Assembly (NCBI RefSeq): GCF_030409215.1
Contig: NZ_JAUFPL010000001.1
Location: 21,301 to 85,300, forward strand
Reading direction: 5' to 3'
DNA from: Halomonas ramblicola
GTDB lineage: Bacteria > Pseudomonadota > Gammaproteobacteria > Pseudomonadales > Halomonadaceae
DNA: 64,000 bases
In this document: one piece after another, positions 46,606-56,233 of the stretch
Layout of the letters: each line of letters begins with the position of its first letter
Position numbering within the stretch: position 1 is the first letter of the stretch
Notes under the pieces: model-generated
What the model saw: the letters and a program-made list of their open reading frames with translations, nothing else
Database searches by the model: none
What the model was told of the DNA's origin: nothing
Translations under genes and position numbers: made by a program

Positions 46606-48450
46606 TCAGTCGAGCTTGGTGAGGTCGCGCACCGCGCCCTTGTCGGCGGAGGTGGCGAGCAGCGCATAGGCCTTGAGCGCCGCCGAGACCCTGCGGTCGC
46701 GCTGGATGCTCGGCTTCCAGGCGTGTGCGCCCTTCGCCTCCATGCTCTCGCGTCGCTTGGCCAGCTCCGCGTCGCTAAGCTTGACGTTGATCGCCCGGTT
46801 GGGGATATCGATCTGGATGATGTCGCCCGGCTCCACCAGGCCGATGGCGCCGCCGGCGGCGGCCTCCGGGGAGACGTGGCCGATGGACAGCCCCGAGGTG
46901 CCGCCGGAGAAGCGCCCGTCGGTGAGCAGTGCGCAGGCCTTGCCCAGCCCCTTGGACTTGAGATAGGAGGTCGGGTAGAGCATCTCCTGCATGCCCGGGC
47001 CGCCCTTGGGGCCCTCGTAGCGGATAACCACCACGTCGCCCTCCTTCACCTGGCCCCCCAGGATGTGCTCCACCGCCTGGTCCTGGGACTCCACCACATG
47101 GGCCGGGCCCTCGAAGACCAGGATCGACTCGTCGACGCCGGCGCTCTTCACCACGCAGCCATCCTCGGCGATGTTGCCCTTGAGCACGGCCAGGCCGCCC
47201 TCCCGGGAGAAGGCGTGCTCCAGGTCGCGGATGCAGCCGGTGGCGCGGTCGCCGTCGAGGCTCGGCCAGCGGGCGCTCTGGGAGAAGGCGGTCTGGGTGG
47301 GGATGCCGCCGGGGCCGGCCTTGAAGAACTCCACCACCTCGGGGCCGGGCGAGCGCATGATGTCCCACTCGTCCAGCGCCGCCTCGAGGCTGTCGCCGTA
47401 GACGGTGGGCACCCGGGTGTCGAGGACCCCGGCGCGGTCCAGCTCGCCGAGGATGGCCATGATGCCGCCGGCGCGGTGCACGTCCTCGATATGGTACTTC
47501 TGGGTGTTGGGCGCCACCTTGCACAGCTGCGGCACCTCCCGCGACAGGCGGTCGATGTCGGTCATGTCGAAGTCGACCCCGGCCTCCTGGGCGGCGGCCA
47601 GCAGGTGCAGGATGGTATTGGTGGAGCCGCCCATGGCGATGTCCAGGGTCATGGCGTTCTTGAACGCCGCCTTGGCGCCGATGGCCCGGGGCAGCAGGTG
47701 GGCCTCCTCGCCTTCGTAGTAACGCTTGGCCAGCTCGACGATGCGGTGACCGGCGGTCTCGAACAGGCGGCGGCGGTCGGCGTGGGTGGCCACCACGGTG
47801 CCATTGCCCGGCAGCGCCAGGCCCAGGGCTTCCATCAGGCAGTTCATGGAGTTGGCGGTGAACATGCCCGAGCAGGAGCCGCAGGTAGGACAGGCGCTGC
47901 GCTCGACTTCCGCCAGGGTGGCGTCGTCGACGCTGTCGTCGGCGGCCATCACCATGGCGTCCACCAGGTCGAGGCCGTGGTCGAGCAGCTTGGTCTTGCC
48001 GGCCTCCATGGGCCCGCCGGAGACGAAGATCACCGGAATGTTCAGGCGCATGGCGGCCATCAGCATTCCGGGGGTGATCTTGTCGCAGTTGGAGATGCAC
48101 ACCAGGGCGTCGGCGCAGTGGGCGTTGACCATGTACTCGACGCTGTCGGCGATCAGGTCGCGGCTGGGCAGCGAGTAGAGCATGCCGTCGTGGCCCATGG
48201 CGATGCCGTCGTCCACGGCGATGGTGTTGAACTCCTTGGCCACCCCGCCGGCCTTCTCGATCTCCCGGGCCACCAGCTGCCCCATGTCCTTCAGGTGCAC
48301 GTGGCCGGGCACGAACTGGGTGAAGGAGTTGGCCACGGCGATGATCGGCTTGTGGAAGTCGTCGTCCTGCATGCCGGTGGCGCGCCACAGGGCGCGGGCG
48401 CCGGCCATGTTACGACCGGCGGTGGTGGTGCGGGAGCGATACTCGGGCAT
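46606..48450 (-). CDS. ilvD: Dihydroxy-acid dehydratase IlvD
   Basis: 614 residues, standard length. It dehydrates 2,3-dihydroxy-isovalerate and the methylvalerate analogue in valine/isoleucine synthesis. Cluster cysteines are in [11 protein letters not shown] and [12 protein letters not shown]; the conserved [19 protein letters not shown] region is near the C-terminus. GAGG is placed 5 nt before the ATG at 48450. Monocistronic. Confidence 0.97.
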   Translation of the reverse strand: MPEYRSRTTTAGRNMAGARALWRATGMQDDDFHKPIIAVANSFTQFVPGHVHLKDMGQLVAREIEKAGGVAKEFNTIAVDDGIAMGHDGMLYSLPSRDLIADSVEYMVNAHCADALVCISNCDKITPGMLMAAMRLNIPVIFVSGGPMEAGKTKLLDHGLDLVDAMVMAADDSVDDATLAEVERSACPTCGSCSGMFTANSMNCLMEALGLALPGNGTVVATHADRRRLFETAGHRIVELAKRYYEGEEAHLLPRAIGAKAAFKNAMTLDIAMGGSTNTILHLLAAAQEAGVDFDMTDIDRLSREVPQLCKVAPNTQKYHIEDVHRAGGIMAILGELDRAGVLDTRVPTVYGDSLEAALDEWDIMRSPGPEVVEFFKAGPGGIPTQTAFSQSARWPSLDGDRATGCIRDLEHAFSREGGLAVLKGNIAEDGCVVKSAGVDESILVFEGPAHVVESQDQAVEHILGGQVKEGDVVVIRYEGPKGGPGMQEMLYPTSYLKSKGLGKACALLTDGRFSGGTSGLSIGHVSPEAAAGGAIGLVEPGDIIQIDIPNRAINVKLSDAELAKRRESMEAKGAHAWKPSIQRDRRVSAALKAYALLATSADKGAVRDLTKLD

Positions 48451-48556
48451 GGTGTCCTCTTCTCATTGCGGCCGCCCTGTCGCGCGGGCGGCTCGGGTGT
48501 CCAGTCGAACCCGAGATTCTGGCACGCGCGGCACGGCCTTGCCAGACGCCGAGCGC

Positions 48557-51004
48557 CTAACCGAACACCACCTTGGCGACATCCTTGTAGCGCCTGGCGA
48601 AGTGCACCGTGACCCCCGCCTTGAGGTAGTCGGGCAGTTCGTCGTAGTCGCGGCGGTTGGCCTCGGGCAGGATCACCTCGAAGATGTCGCTGCGCCGGGC
48701 GGCGATCACCTTCTCGCGGATGCCGCCCACCGGCAGCACCTGGCCGGTCAGGGTCAGCTCGCCGGTCATCGCCAGCGGCCGGTCGATGGCCTGGTGCCGG
48801 GCCAGCGAGAGCAGCGCCGTGGCCATGGTCACCCCCGCCGAGGGGCCGTCCTTGGGCGTGGCGCCCTCCGGCACGTGCAGGTGCACGAAGGCGGAGTCGA
48901 AGAAGTCGGCGTCGGCGCCGTATTCGCTGAGGTGGCCCAGGGCGAAGCTGTAGGCGATGTTGGCCGACTCCTGCATCACCTCGCCGAGCTTGCCGGTGAG
49001 CTTGAAGCCGCGGGTCAGGGAATGCACCTTGGTGGCCTCGATGGGCAGGGTGGCGCCGCCCATGGCGGTCCAGGCCAGGCCGGTGACCACGCCCTCGCCC
49101 TCGAGCACCTGCTCCTTGCGGAAGATCGGCGCGCCGAGGAAGTCCTCCAGGTTGTTCACCGAGACCTTCACCGACTGCTGGCCGTTCTCCAGCAGCTTGA
49201 CGGCCGCCTTGCGCACGATGCTATGCAGCTGCTTCTCGAGCTGGCGCACCCCGGCCTCGCGGGCATAGCCCTCGATCACCTGGCGCAGCGCCGCCTCGGT
49301 GAGGTTGATGCGCTTCTTGGCGATGTTGTCGCGCTTGAGCAGCTTGGGCCACAGGTGGTGCTTGGCGATGGCCACCTTCTCCTCGGCGATGTAGCCGGAG
49401 AGGCGGATCTGCTCCATGCGGTCGAGCAGCGCCGGGGGGATCGAATCCAGGGTGTTGGCGGTACACACGAAGAGCACCTTGGAGAGGTCCAGACGCACGT
49501 CCAGGTAATGGTCGAGGAAGTCGATGTTCTGCTCCGGGTCGAGCACCTCGAGCAGCGCCGAGGCGGGGTCACCCTGGAAGGACTGGCCCATCTTGTCGAC
49601 CTCGTCGAGCATGATCACCGGGTTCTCGACCTCGACCTCCTTGAAGGCCTGCACCAGCTTGCCGGGCATGGCGCCGATGTAGGTGCGCCGGTGGCCCTTG
49701 ATCTCCGCCTCGTCGCGCATGCCGCCCACCGAGAAGCGGTAGAACTGGCGCCCCAGGGCCTCGGCGATGGAGCGGCCGACGGAGGTCTTGCCCACCCCCG
49801 GGGGGCCCACCAGCAGCAGGATGGAGCCGCCCACGTCGCCCTTGAAGGTGCCCTCGGCGAGGAACTCGACGATGCGCTCCTTCACATCCGCCAGGCCGTC
49901 GTGGTCGCGGTCGAGCACCTGGCGGGCATGGGCCAGGTCGAGCTGGTCCTGGCTGCGCACGCCCCAGGGCATGCTGGTCAGCCAGTCCAGGTAGTTGCGG
50001 GTGGTGCCGTACTCCGGCGAGCCGGTCTCCAGTACCGAGAGCTTGTCGAGCTCCTCCTCGATGCGGGTCAGCACCTTGGGCGGCACCACCAGTCCCTCGA
50101 GACGCTCGCGGAAGGTGTCGACGTCGTTCTCGCGGTCGTCCTTGGAGATGCCCAGCTCGCGCTGGATCACCTTGAGCTGCTCGCGCAGGAAGAACTCGCG
50201 CTGGCGCTCCTGCATCTGGGCGTTGACCTGGTCGCTGATCTCGCTCTGCAGCTGGGCGACCTCGATCTCCTTGCGCAGCAGCGGCAGCACCTTCTGCATG
50301 CGGGCGAGCACCGGCAGGGTGGCCAGCACGTCCTGCAGTTCGTGGCCCTTGGCCGAGGTGATGGCCGCGGCGAAGTCGGTGAGCGGCCCCGGCTCATGGG
50401 GACTGAAGCGGTTGAGGTAGTGCTTGAGCTCCTCACCGTAGAGCGGGTTGATCGGCAGCAGCTCCTTGATGCCGTTGATCAGCGACATGGCATAGGCGCG
50501 CGCCTCGTCCGCCTCGGCGTCGACCGGCTCGCGGGGATAGCTCACCTCCACCAGGTAGGGCGGCTCCTTGGAGAGCCAGCGCTGGATGTGGAAGCGCTGC
50601 AGGCCCTGGGCGATGAACTGGAGCTGCTGATCCTCGCCCTGCAGCTTGTGCACCTTCACGGCGGTGCCGATCTCGGGGAAGTCGTCGTGGCTCAGGCCCT
50701 CCACCGCCGCCTCACCGACGAAGGCCAGGCCCACCACGTGGTGGGGCGTGTTGCCCACCCGGCGGATGGTCTCCTCCCAGCGCTCGCGGTTGATCACCAG
50801 CGGCTGCACCTGGGCGGGGAAGAAGGGTCGGTTATGGATGGGCAGCAGGTAGATGCGCTCGGGCAGCGTGTCACGGGCCGGCACCACGGCATGCTGGCCC
50901 TCGGTGGCCTCGTCGTCGAGAGAGAAGGTCTCGCCCTCGTCCCGGGCCTCGTCGAACCACGCCGAAGCGTCCGGGTCGTAGCGGTGATCCTGGTCGTCGG
51001 TCAT
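48557..51004 (-). CDS. lon: ATP-dependent protease Lon
   Basis: 815 residues: an acidic N-terminal extension of about 50, the LON substrate-binding domain (YLLPIHNRPFFPAQVQPLVI), a helical region, the AAA+ module (Walker A GPPGVGKTS, Walker B VIMLDEVDKM) and the protease domain with the Ser-Lys dyad (PKDGPSAG near residue 710 and GGIREKVIAA about 40 residues later). Processive degradation of damaged and regulatory proteins in the cytoplasm. The start at 51004 has AGGA upstream; the frame runs further 5'. The N-terminal extension is longer than in E. coli Lon. Confidence 0.95.
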   Translation of the reverse strand: MTDDQDHRYDPDASAWFDEARDEGETFSLDDEATEGQHAVVPARDTLPERIYLLPIHNRPFFPAQVQPLVINRERWEETIRRVGNTPHHVVGLAFVGEAAVEGLSHDDFPEIGTAVKVHKLQGEDQQLQFIAQGLQRFHIQRWLSKEPPYLVEVSYPREPVDAEADEARAYAMSLINGIKELLPINPLYGEELKHYLNRFSPHEPGPLTDFAAAITSAKGHELQDVLATLPVLARMQKVLPLLRKEIEVAQLQSEISDQVNAQMQERQREFFLREQLKVIQRELGISKDDRENDVDTFRERLEGLVVPPKVLTRIEEELDKLSVLETGSPEYGTTRNYLDWLTSMPWGVRSQDQLDLAHARQVLDRDHDGLADVKERIVEFLAEGTFKGDVGGSILLLVGPPGVGKTSVGRSIAEALGRQFYRFSVGGMRDEAEIKGHRRTYIGAMPGKLVQAFKEVEVENPVIMLDEVDKMGQSFQGDPASALLEVLDPEQNIDFLDHYLDVRLDLSKVLFVCTANTLDSIPPALLDRMEQIRLSGYIAEEKVAIAKHHLWPKLLKRDNIAKKRINLTEAALRQVIEGYAREAGVRQLEKQLHSIVRKAAVKLLENGQQSVKVSVNNLEDFLGAPIFRKEQVLEGEGVVTGLAWTAMGGATLPIEATKVHSLTRGFKLTGKLGEVMQESANIAYSFALGHLSEYGADADFFDSAFVHLHVPEGATPKDGPSAGVTMATALLSLARHQAIDRPLAMTGELTLTGQVLPVGGIREKVIAARRSDIFEVILPEANRRDYDELPDYLKAGVTVHFARRYKDVAKVVFG

Positions 51005-51110
51005 GAAATCTCGTCCTGATCCAAGCGGGTTGGGCGTAAGCCGTTGGGCACAGGAATGCGGGCGATGCACGCCGAGTTCAAGTCGACGGGCGACTTTCCG
51101 GCCCTGCAAC

Positions 51111-52346
51111 CTAGCGCCAGAGCGGCGGCAGGGGGCGGCCATTGACCCGCACCCGGCCGCGCACCACGTCGATCTCGAGCTCCCGGGTATCCAGCGGCTG
51201 GCCCAGCCACAGCGCCACCACGGTGGGTACGTCGTGCCAGGTGAAGTCGCCATCCAGGCGGGTCAGCCACCTGGCCTGCTCGGCCTCCTCGTCGAGGCGT
51301 GCCACGTTGAGCTCGTCGAGGCGACGGGGATCGAAGATCAGGGCCCCCTCGCCCCGGGCCGAGAGGCCCAGCATAGGGCTGTCCAGGTCGACCGCGGTGA
51401 CGTCCAGGCGCGGGGAGTCGTGCAGCATGGCCAGCAGCTCCGGTTCGAGGCGCTCGACCAATTCGCGGGGCGTCTGCCGATGGGCCTGCATGACCTCCTC
51501 GCGCAGGCGCCGCAGGGCGGCCCGCAGGGCATCGGCGTGGATCCGCGACAGCTCCATGGCCACCTTGCCGGTGAGCAGCACCTGCTCGGCCGCCATGACC
51601 CGCCCCAGGGTCAGCTCGCCGTCGAGGCGCAGCTCGCGGTCGTCCAGCTGCATGTGGCTGCGGTAGAGCAGCTCGCTGCCTTCCAGCTCGAGATCGGGCT
51701 GGCGCCAGGCCAGGCTGTCGAGGCGCAGCAGGTCGTGCTGGGTGAAGTGGTAGGCGCCTTCGGTGTAGGCGTAGCGGCTCTCCAGGGTGGCGGGCCCCGC
51801 CTCCAGGCTGGCGACGCCGTCGGTGAGCCGCCAGGGCTGCAGGCGCGCGCGCAGCCACCAGTCACCGTACTCGCCGCCGAAGGTGATCTTCCCGCCCTGG
51901 AAGTCGAGCTCGCGGAGGCCCTGGCTGACCAGGAAGGGCGAGAGCCGTACATCGCCCTCCAGGCTGCCTCCCAGGGTCTGGTAGCGGGCCTGCCAGTGCG
52001 GCGCCCGGGACGGCAGGGCATCGCCGAACAGCCGCACCTGGTGGGGTCCCAGGGTGGGGTGTGCCTGGCCGTCGACCCGGGTGCTGAGCACGCCGTGGCG
52101 CGCCCGGTAGGGCACGACCAGCTGCCAGCCGTCACCCAGCAGCGGCGAGATGCGCACCGTGCCGGAGGAGGCGAGCCAGCCCCGCTCCACCTCGCTGCGC
52201 TCCACCACCAGCTCGCCGCGCGCCTCCAGGTCCTCCAGGGCGCGGGCGAGTTCGCGCTCGAAGAGCAGCGAGGCGATGTACTGGGCCACCGCCCAGAGCA
52301 GCGCCAGTCCCACCACCACCGGGACGATCAGTCGTTCCTTGCGCAT
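51111..52346 (-). CDS. DUF945 (YdgA-like) membrane-anchored protein
   Basis: 411 residues with one N-terminal membrane helix (IVPVVVGLALLWAVAQYIAS) and a long periplasmic beta-rich domain resembling DUF945/YdgA. Near the C-terminus the SRIHADALRAALRRLREEV stretch is helical. Members are implicated in envelope maintenance without a defined activity. The ATG at 52346 follows GAAGGGGG. Sits directly behind pgpA on the same strand. Confidence 0.72.
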   Translation of the reverse strand: MRKERLIVPVVVGLALLWAVAQYIASLLFERELARALEDLEARGELVVERSEVERGWLASSGTVRISPLLGDGWQLVVPYRARHGVLSTRVDGQAHPTLGPHQVRLFGDALPSRAPHWQARYQTLGGSLEGDVRLSPFLVSQGLRELDFQGGKITFGGEYGDWWLRARLQPWRLTDGVASLEAGPATLESRYAYTEGAYHFTQHDLLRLDSLAWRQPDLELEGSELLYRSHMQLDDRELRLDGELTLGRVMAAEQVLLTGKVAMELSRIHADALRAALRRLREEVMQAHRQTPRELVERLEPELLAMLHDSPRLDVTAVDLDSPMLGLSARGEGALIFDPRRLDELNVARLDEEAEQARWLTRLDGDFTWHDVPTVVALWLGQPLDTRELEIDVVRGRVRVNGRPLPPLWR

Positions 52347-52404
52347 TGCGGCCCCCTTCCATGCGACGCCCGGGCGGCACCCCGGGGTGCCCTCCATGCA
52401 CGAC

Positions 52405-52878
52405 CTAGTGTAGCCAGAACCAGAGGTGCATGATGCTCCAGGCGTAGATGCCCGCCAGGACGTCGTCGATCATGATTCCGAAGCCGCCGGCGACGTGCCG
52501 ATCCGCCCAGCGGATGGGAAACGGCTTGATCACGTCGAAGACCCGGAACACCACGAAGCCCCACAGCGCCGCCTCCCAGGAGAAGGGCACCGCGGCCATG
52601 GTGATCCAGTAGCCGACGAACTCGTCCCAGACGATGCCGGAGTGGTCATGGACGCCCAGGTCCTGAGAGGTCTTCTCGCAGAGCCAGACGCCCCACACGA
52701 AGGCCACCACGATGACGCCCCAGTACCAGGAGAGCGGCAGCTCGGAGAGCAGCCAGTAGAAGGGAATCGCGGCCAGGGTGCCGAAGGTGCCGGGCGCGAA
52801 GGGCACCGCCCCGCTGCCCAGGCCGAAGGCCAGGTAGTGGATGGGGCGATGCCAGACGCTGGACGGTGCGCGGTTCAT
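52405..52878 (-). CDS. pgpA: Phosphatidylglycerophosphatase A
   Basis: 157-residue integral membrane phosphatase that makes phosphatidylglycerol. Seen: YLAFGLGSGAVPFAPGTFG near the N-terminus, and the acidic motifs DHSGIVWDEFVGY and RVFDVIKPFPIRWAD of the PgpA family. The ATG overlaps the thiL stop (ATGA). The order nusB-thiL-pgpA is widely conserved. Confidence 0.95.
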   Translation of the reverse strand: MNRAPSSVWHRPIHYLAFGLGSGAVPFAPGTFGTLAAIPFYWLLSELPLSWYWGVIVVAFVWGVWLCEKTSQDLGVHDHSGIVWDEFVGYWITMAAVPFSWEAALWGFVVFRVFDVIKPFPIRWADRHVAGGFGIMIDDVLAGIYAWSIMHLWFWLH

Positions 52879-53843
52879 GGCGCCCCTCCCCCGGCGACCT
52901 CGCCTCCGAAGTGCTGCCAACCCGCGCGCCGGGCCCCGGCGACGCCGCGCAGGCCGGGCTCGGCCTCCAGCCGGCCGATCACCGTCAGCGGCAGGCCGAG
53001 CGCGGCCAGGCGCCGTTGCGCCTCGTCCAGGTGCTCGGGCGCCACGCATGCCAGCAGCTCATAGTCGTCGCCGCCGGTCAGCGCCGCCTGTCGTGCGACC
53101 GCTTCGCCCTGGGCCGCCACCAGGCCCTCGGCCAGCGGCAGGGCCTCGGGGTCGAGGCGCGCCCCGACGCCGGAACGCTCCAGGATGTGCCCCAGGTCGG
53201 CGACCAGGCCGTCGGAGACGTCGATGGCCGCCCTGGCCAGCCCGGCCAGGGCCTCGCCGGCGGCCAGCCGCGGCTGCGGGCGCAGGTAGCGGGCGATGAG
53301 CGGGTGCTCGAGGTCGCGCTCGCCGCGGCGCCACAGTGCCAGGCCGCCGGCACCGCCGCCCAGCTCACCGGTGACCGCGACGAGATCGCCGGGTCGAGCG
53401 CCACCGCGGGTCAGGGCGGCCTCGGGGGCCACCTCGCCCATCACGGTCACGCCGATGGCCAACTGGCCGCGGGTCACGTCGCCACCGGCCAGGGCGGTAC
53501 CGGTGGCGTCGCACAGGGCGCGGAAGCCCTGCGCGAAGGCATCGACCCAGGCGTCGTCGACCTCCTCCAGGGCCAGCGCCATCAGGCACCAGCGGGCCTT
53601 GGCGCCCATCGCGGCCAGGTCGCTGAGGCTCACCGCCAGGGCACGATGACCGATGGCCGTCGCCGGTGCCTCCGGCGGGAAGTGCACACCGGCCACCGAG
53701 GTGTCGACGCTCACCGCCAGCCGCCGCCCGGGAGTCGGGGCAAGCAGTGCACCGTCATCCCCCACGCCCAGCGCCACGCCGGCCTCGGGACCGGGCGTCG
53801 GCGGCGTGAAGTAGCGGGCGATGAGGTCGAATTCGCTCTGCAT
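52875..53843 (-). CDS. thiL: Thiamine-monophosphate kinase
   Basis: 322 residues. It phosphorylates thiamine monophosphate to the diphosphate cofactor. Family features: EFDLIARYFTPP at the start, GVGDDGALL metal-binding Asp pair, DTSVAGVHF, GGDVTRG, and IDVSDGLVADLGH. Start at 53843; 11-nt gap to nusB. Confidence 0.95.
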   Translation of the reverse strand: MQSEFDLIARYFTPPTPGPEAGVALGVGDDGALLAPTPGRRLAVSVDTSVAGVHFPPEAPATAIGHRALAVSLSDLAAMGAKARWCLMALALEEVDDAWVDAFAQGFRALCDATGTALAGGDVTRGQLAIGVTVMGEVAPEAALTRGGARPGDLVAVTGELGGGAGGLALWRRGERDLEHPLIARYLRPQPRLAAGEALAGLARAAIDVSDGLVADLGHILERSGVGARLDPEALPLAEGLVAAQGEAVARQAALTGGDDYELLACVAPEHLDEAQRRLAALGLPLTVIGRLEAEPGLRGVAGARRAGWQHFGGEVAGGGAP

Positions 53844-53854
53844 CCGGGGCCCCT

Positions 53855-54358
53855 TCAGCGGCGGCGGGCGGTCACTTCGGCGCTGCGCAGACGCCCGGCG
53901 AGCTTGTCGAGGATGCCGTTGACGTACTTGTGGCCCTCGGTAGCACCGAAGGCCTTGGCCAGCTCGACGCCTTCGTTGATCACCACCCGGTACGGCACCT
54001 CCAGGCGGCGCGAGAGTTCGTAGGCGCCCAGGCGCAGGATGGCCCGCTCGATGGCGTCCAGTTCCTCCAGGCGACGGTCGAGCAGCGGGGCGATGGCGGC
54101 ATCCAGGTCGGGCTGGAAGCGGGCCACGTTGTGCACCAGCTCATGGAAGAGCGCCAGATCGGCGATCTCCATCACCTTGTGCCAGTTCTCGTGGTCCTCC
54201 AGATCGTCGTCGGCCACCTGGCTGCGGAATTCGGCCTCCACGGTGGTCATCGACTTGCCGGTCATCTGCCACTGGTAGAGGCACTGCACCGCCAGCTCGC
54301 GGGCGGCGCGGCGCGCCTGTTGGGCCTTGGAAGGAGTACGCTCACGCTCGCGGCTCAT
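53855..54358 (-). CDS. nusB: Transcription antitermination factor NusB
   Basis: 167 residues, all-helical. Begins with the arginine-rich RNA-binding region ([20 protein letters not shown]) and ends with the conserved [27 protein letters not shown]. Partner of NusE/S10 at boxA in rRNA antitermination. Overlaps the ribH stop by ATGA. Confidence 0.97.
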   Translation of the reverse strand: MSRERERTPSKAQQARRAARELAVQCLYQWQMTGKSMTTVEAEFRSQVADDDLEDHENWHKVMEIADLALFHELVHNVARFQPDLDAAIAPLLDRRLEELDAIERAILRLGAYELSRRLEVPYRVVINEGVELAKAFGATEGHKYVNGILDKLAGRLRSAEVTARRR

Positions 54359-54846
54359 GCCTCACCCCCGGCGTCGCCCAGGCGGCGCAGCAACGAGACC
54401 ATCTCCATGGCCGCCATGGCCGCCTCGGCACCCTTGTTGCCGGCCTTGGTGCCGGAACGCTCGATGGCCTGCTCGATGGAGTTGACGGTGAGCACGCCGT
54501 TGGCGATGGGGGTGTCGAACTCCAGTTGCAGGTTGCCCAGGGCGGCGTTGCAGCCGCCGGCCACGTATTCGAAGTGGGGAGTGCCGCCGCGGATCACCGC
54601 GCCCAGCGCGATCACCGCCTCGGGACGCACCGCCTTGAGCACGCGCTTGACTGCCAGGGGCAGCTCCCAGGCGCCGGGCACGTGGACGATGTCGATGTGC
54701 TCGGCGTCGACGCCGTGGCGCACCAGGCTGTCCACCGCGCCCTCCACCAGGCTGTCCACCACGTGGTGGTTGAAGCGGCCCACCACGATGACGTAGTGGG
54801 CATCCACGTCGACGAAGCTGCCTTCCACTTGAGAAATGGGTTCCAT
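54355..54846 (-). CDS. ribH: 6,7-dimethyl-8-ribityllumazine synthase
   Basis: 163 residues. It condenses the ribityl-pyrimidine with dihydroxybutanone phosphate in the penultimate riboflavin step. Seen: [18 protein letters not shown], the substrate loop [30 protein letters not shown], and [17 protein letters not shown]. Downstream of ribBX, upstream of nusB. Confidence 0.97.
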   Translation of the reverse strand: MEPISQVEGSFVDVDAHYVIVVGRFNHHVVDSLVEGAVDSLVRHGVDAEHIDIVHVPGAWELPLAVKRVLKAVRPEAVIALGAVIRGGTPHFEYVAGGCNAALGNLQLEFDTPIANGVLTVNSIEQAIERSGTKAGNKGAEAAMAAMEMVSLLRRLGDAGGEA

Positions 54847-54911
54847 GTCGGTTTCCTGCTGAGGCTAACGGGCACAGCGGAGCCGCGCCCGGTGTTGATC
54901 GGGGGTCGTCG

Positions 54912-56081
54912 TCACTCGCCGGCGGCATCGCCGGCCGCGGCCGGGACGTCCCCGGGGTTGAGGCGTTCGACCACCTCCAGGTCGAAGCCGGAGAGCGCCG
55001 AGAACTTCCAGGGCGAGCTGAGCAGGCGCATCTGGCCCACGCCCAGATGGCGCAGGATCTGCGAGCCGGTGCCGATGGTCAGGTAGTTGCCGGCGCCGTC
55101 GGAATCGCTGGTACGCGGCGCCCGCTTGCGCTCCAGGAAGACGTCGAGGTGATCGCGCAGATCGAGACGCGGCCGGCCGTCATCGAGCAGCACGAAGACG
55201 CCGCGTTCGGCGCGGGCCACCTCGGCGACGGCCTGGTGGGAAGTCCAGGTGGCATTCTCGCCCTTCTGCAGGCAGAGCAGGTCACGCATGGCATCGGCCA
55301 GGTGCACGCGTACCGTGGTCGGGACGTCGGGGCTCGGCCGCCCCTTGACCAGCGCCAGGTGGTGGGCGCCCTGGATGCTGTCGCGGAAGACGTGCAGGGT
55401 CAGCTCGCCGAAGGCGGTGTGCACCGGCGAGGCCTCCACGTGCTCCACGGTCTGCTCGTTGTGGATGCGGTAGTGGATCAGGTCGGCGATGGTGCCCATC
55501 CTGATGCCGTGCTCGGCGGCGAAGCGCTCGAGCTCGGGGCGCCGCGCCATGCTGCCGTCGTCGTTCATGATCTCGCAGATCACGCCGCTGGGCTCCAGGC
55601 CGGCCAACGCCGCCATGTCGCAGGCCGCTTCGGTGTGGCCGGCGCGGCGCAGCACGCCGCCCGGCTCCGCCATCAGCGGGAAGATGTGCCCCGGCTGGAC
55701 GATGTCCTCGGGCTTGGCGTCGCGGGCCACCGCGGCCTGCACGGTGCGCGCGCGGTCGGCGGCGGAGATGCCGGTGGTGACGCCCTCGGCGGCCTCGATG
55801 GACAGCGTGAACTTGGTCGAGAAGCCGGAGCCGTTGTCGGTGACCATCAACGGCAGCCTGAGTCGCTCGCAGCGGGACCGGGTCATGGGCAGGCAGATCA
55901 GGCCACGGGCATGGCGGGCCATGAAGTTGATGTGCTCGGCCTGCACCATCTCGGCGGCCATGATGATGTCGCCCTCGTTCTCGCGATCCTCATCGTCCAT
56001 GAGGATCACCATCTTGCCCTGACGGATGTCCTCGATCAGGTCCTCGATGGGGGCCAGGCCCCCGGCAGTGGCGTGCACCAT
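54912..56081 (-). CDS. ribB: 3,4-dihydroxy-2-butanone-4-phosphate synthase fused to degenerate GTP cyclohydrolase II (RibBX type)
   Basis: 389 residues. The N-terminal ~200 residues are an intact RibB (ILMDDEDRENEGDIIMAAE, GHIFPLMAEPGGVLRRAGHTEA). The C-terminal half aligns with GTP cyclohydrolase II (RVHLADAMRDLLCLQ) but the three zinc cysteines of the C-x10-C-x-C motif and the EGRNIGL segment are missing. It should therefore make the butanone phosphate but not cleave GTP, so a separate RibA is expected elsewhere. No FMN-riboswitch sequence is seen upstream. Confidence 0.9.
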   Translation of the reverse strand: MVHATAGGLAPIEDLIEDIRQGKMVILMDDEDRENEGDIIMAAEMVQAEHINFMARHARGLICLPMTRSRCERLRLPLMVTDNGSGFSTKFTLSIEAAEGVTTGISAADRARTVQAAVARDAKPEDIVQPGHIFPLMAEPGGVLRRAGHTEAACDMAALAGLEPSGVICEIMNDDGSMARRPELERFAAEHGIRMGTIADLIHYRIHNEQTVEHVEASPVHTAFGELTLHVFRDSIQGAHHLALVKGRPSPDVPTTVRVHLADAMRDLLCLQKGENATWTSHQAVAEVARAERGVFVLLDDGRPRLDLRDHLDVFLERKRAPRTSDSDGAGNYLTIGTGSQILRHLGVGQMRLLSSPWKFSALSGFDLEVVERLNPGDVPAAAGDAAGE

Positions 56082-56233
56082 GAGATCTCCACAAATTCAG
56101 CGTGGCGGGCGTCGCGGGAAGGCGACGGGCGCGTCTTCCTCGGGCGTCGCCCCGCCTCGAAACGGCGTCAGGGTACCGTGGCATGGCGCCAGGCGCCAGT
56201 TCGAAGCGCCCGGCTGGATGTGTCGCCCCTGGA

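Noticed and set aside
46579..51019. Long plus-strand open frames opposite ilvD and lon (677 and 945 codons)
   Set aside because: Both are antisense to highly conserved genes and show no domain or start signal.
56082..56233. FMN riboswitch upstream of ribBX
   Set aside because: The conserved RFN core sequences are not present on the minus strand in this gap.
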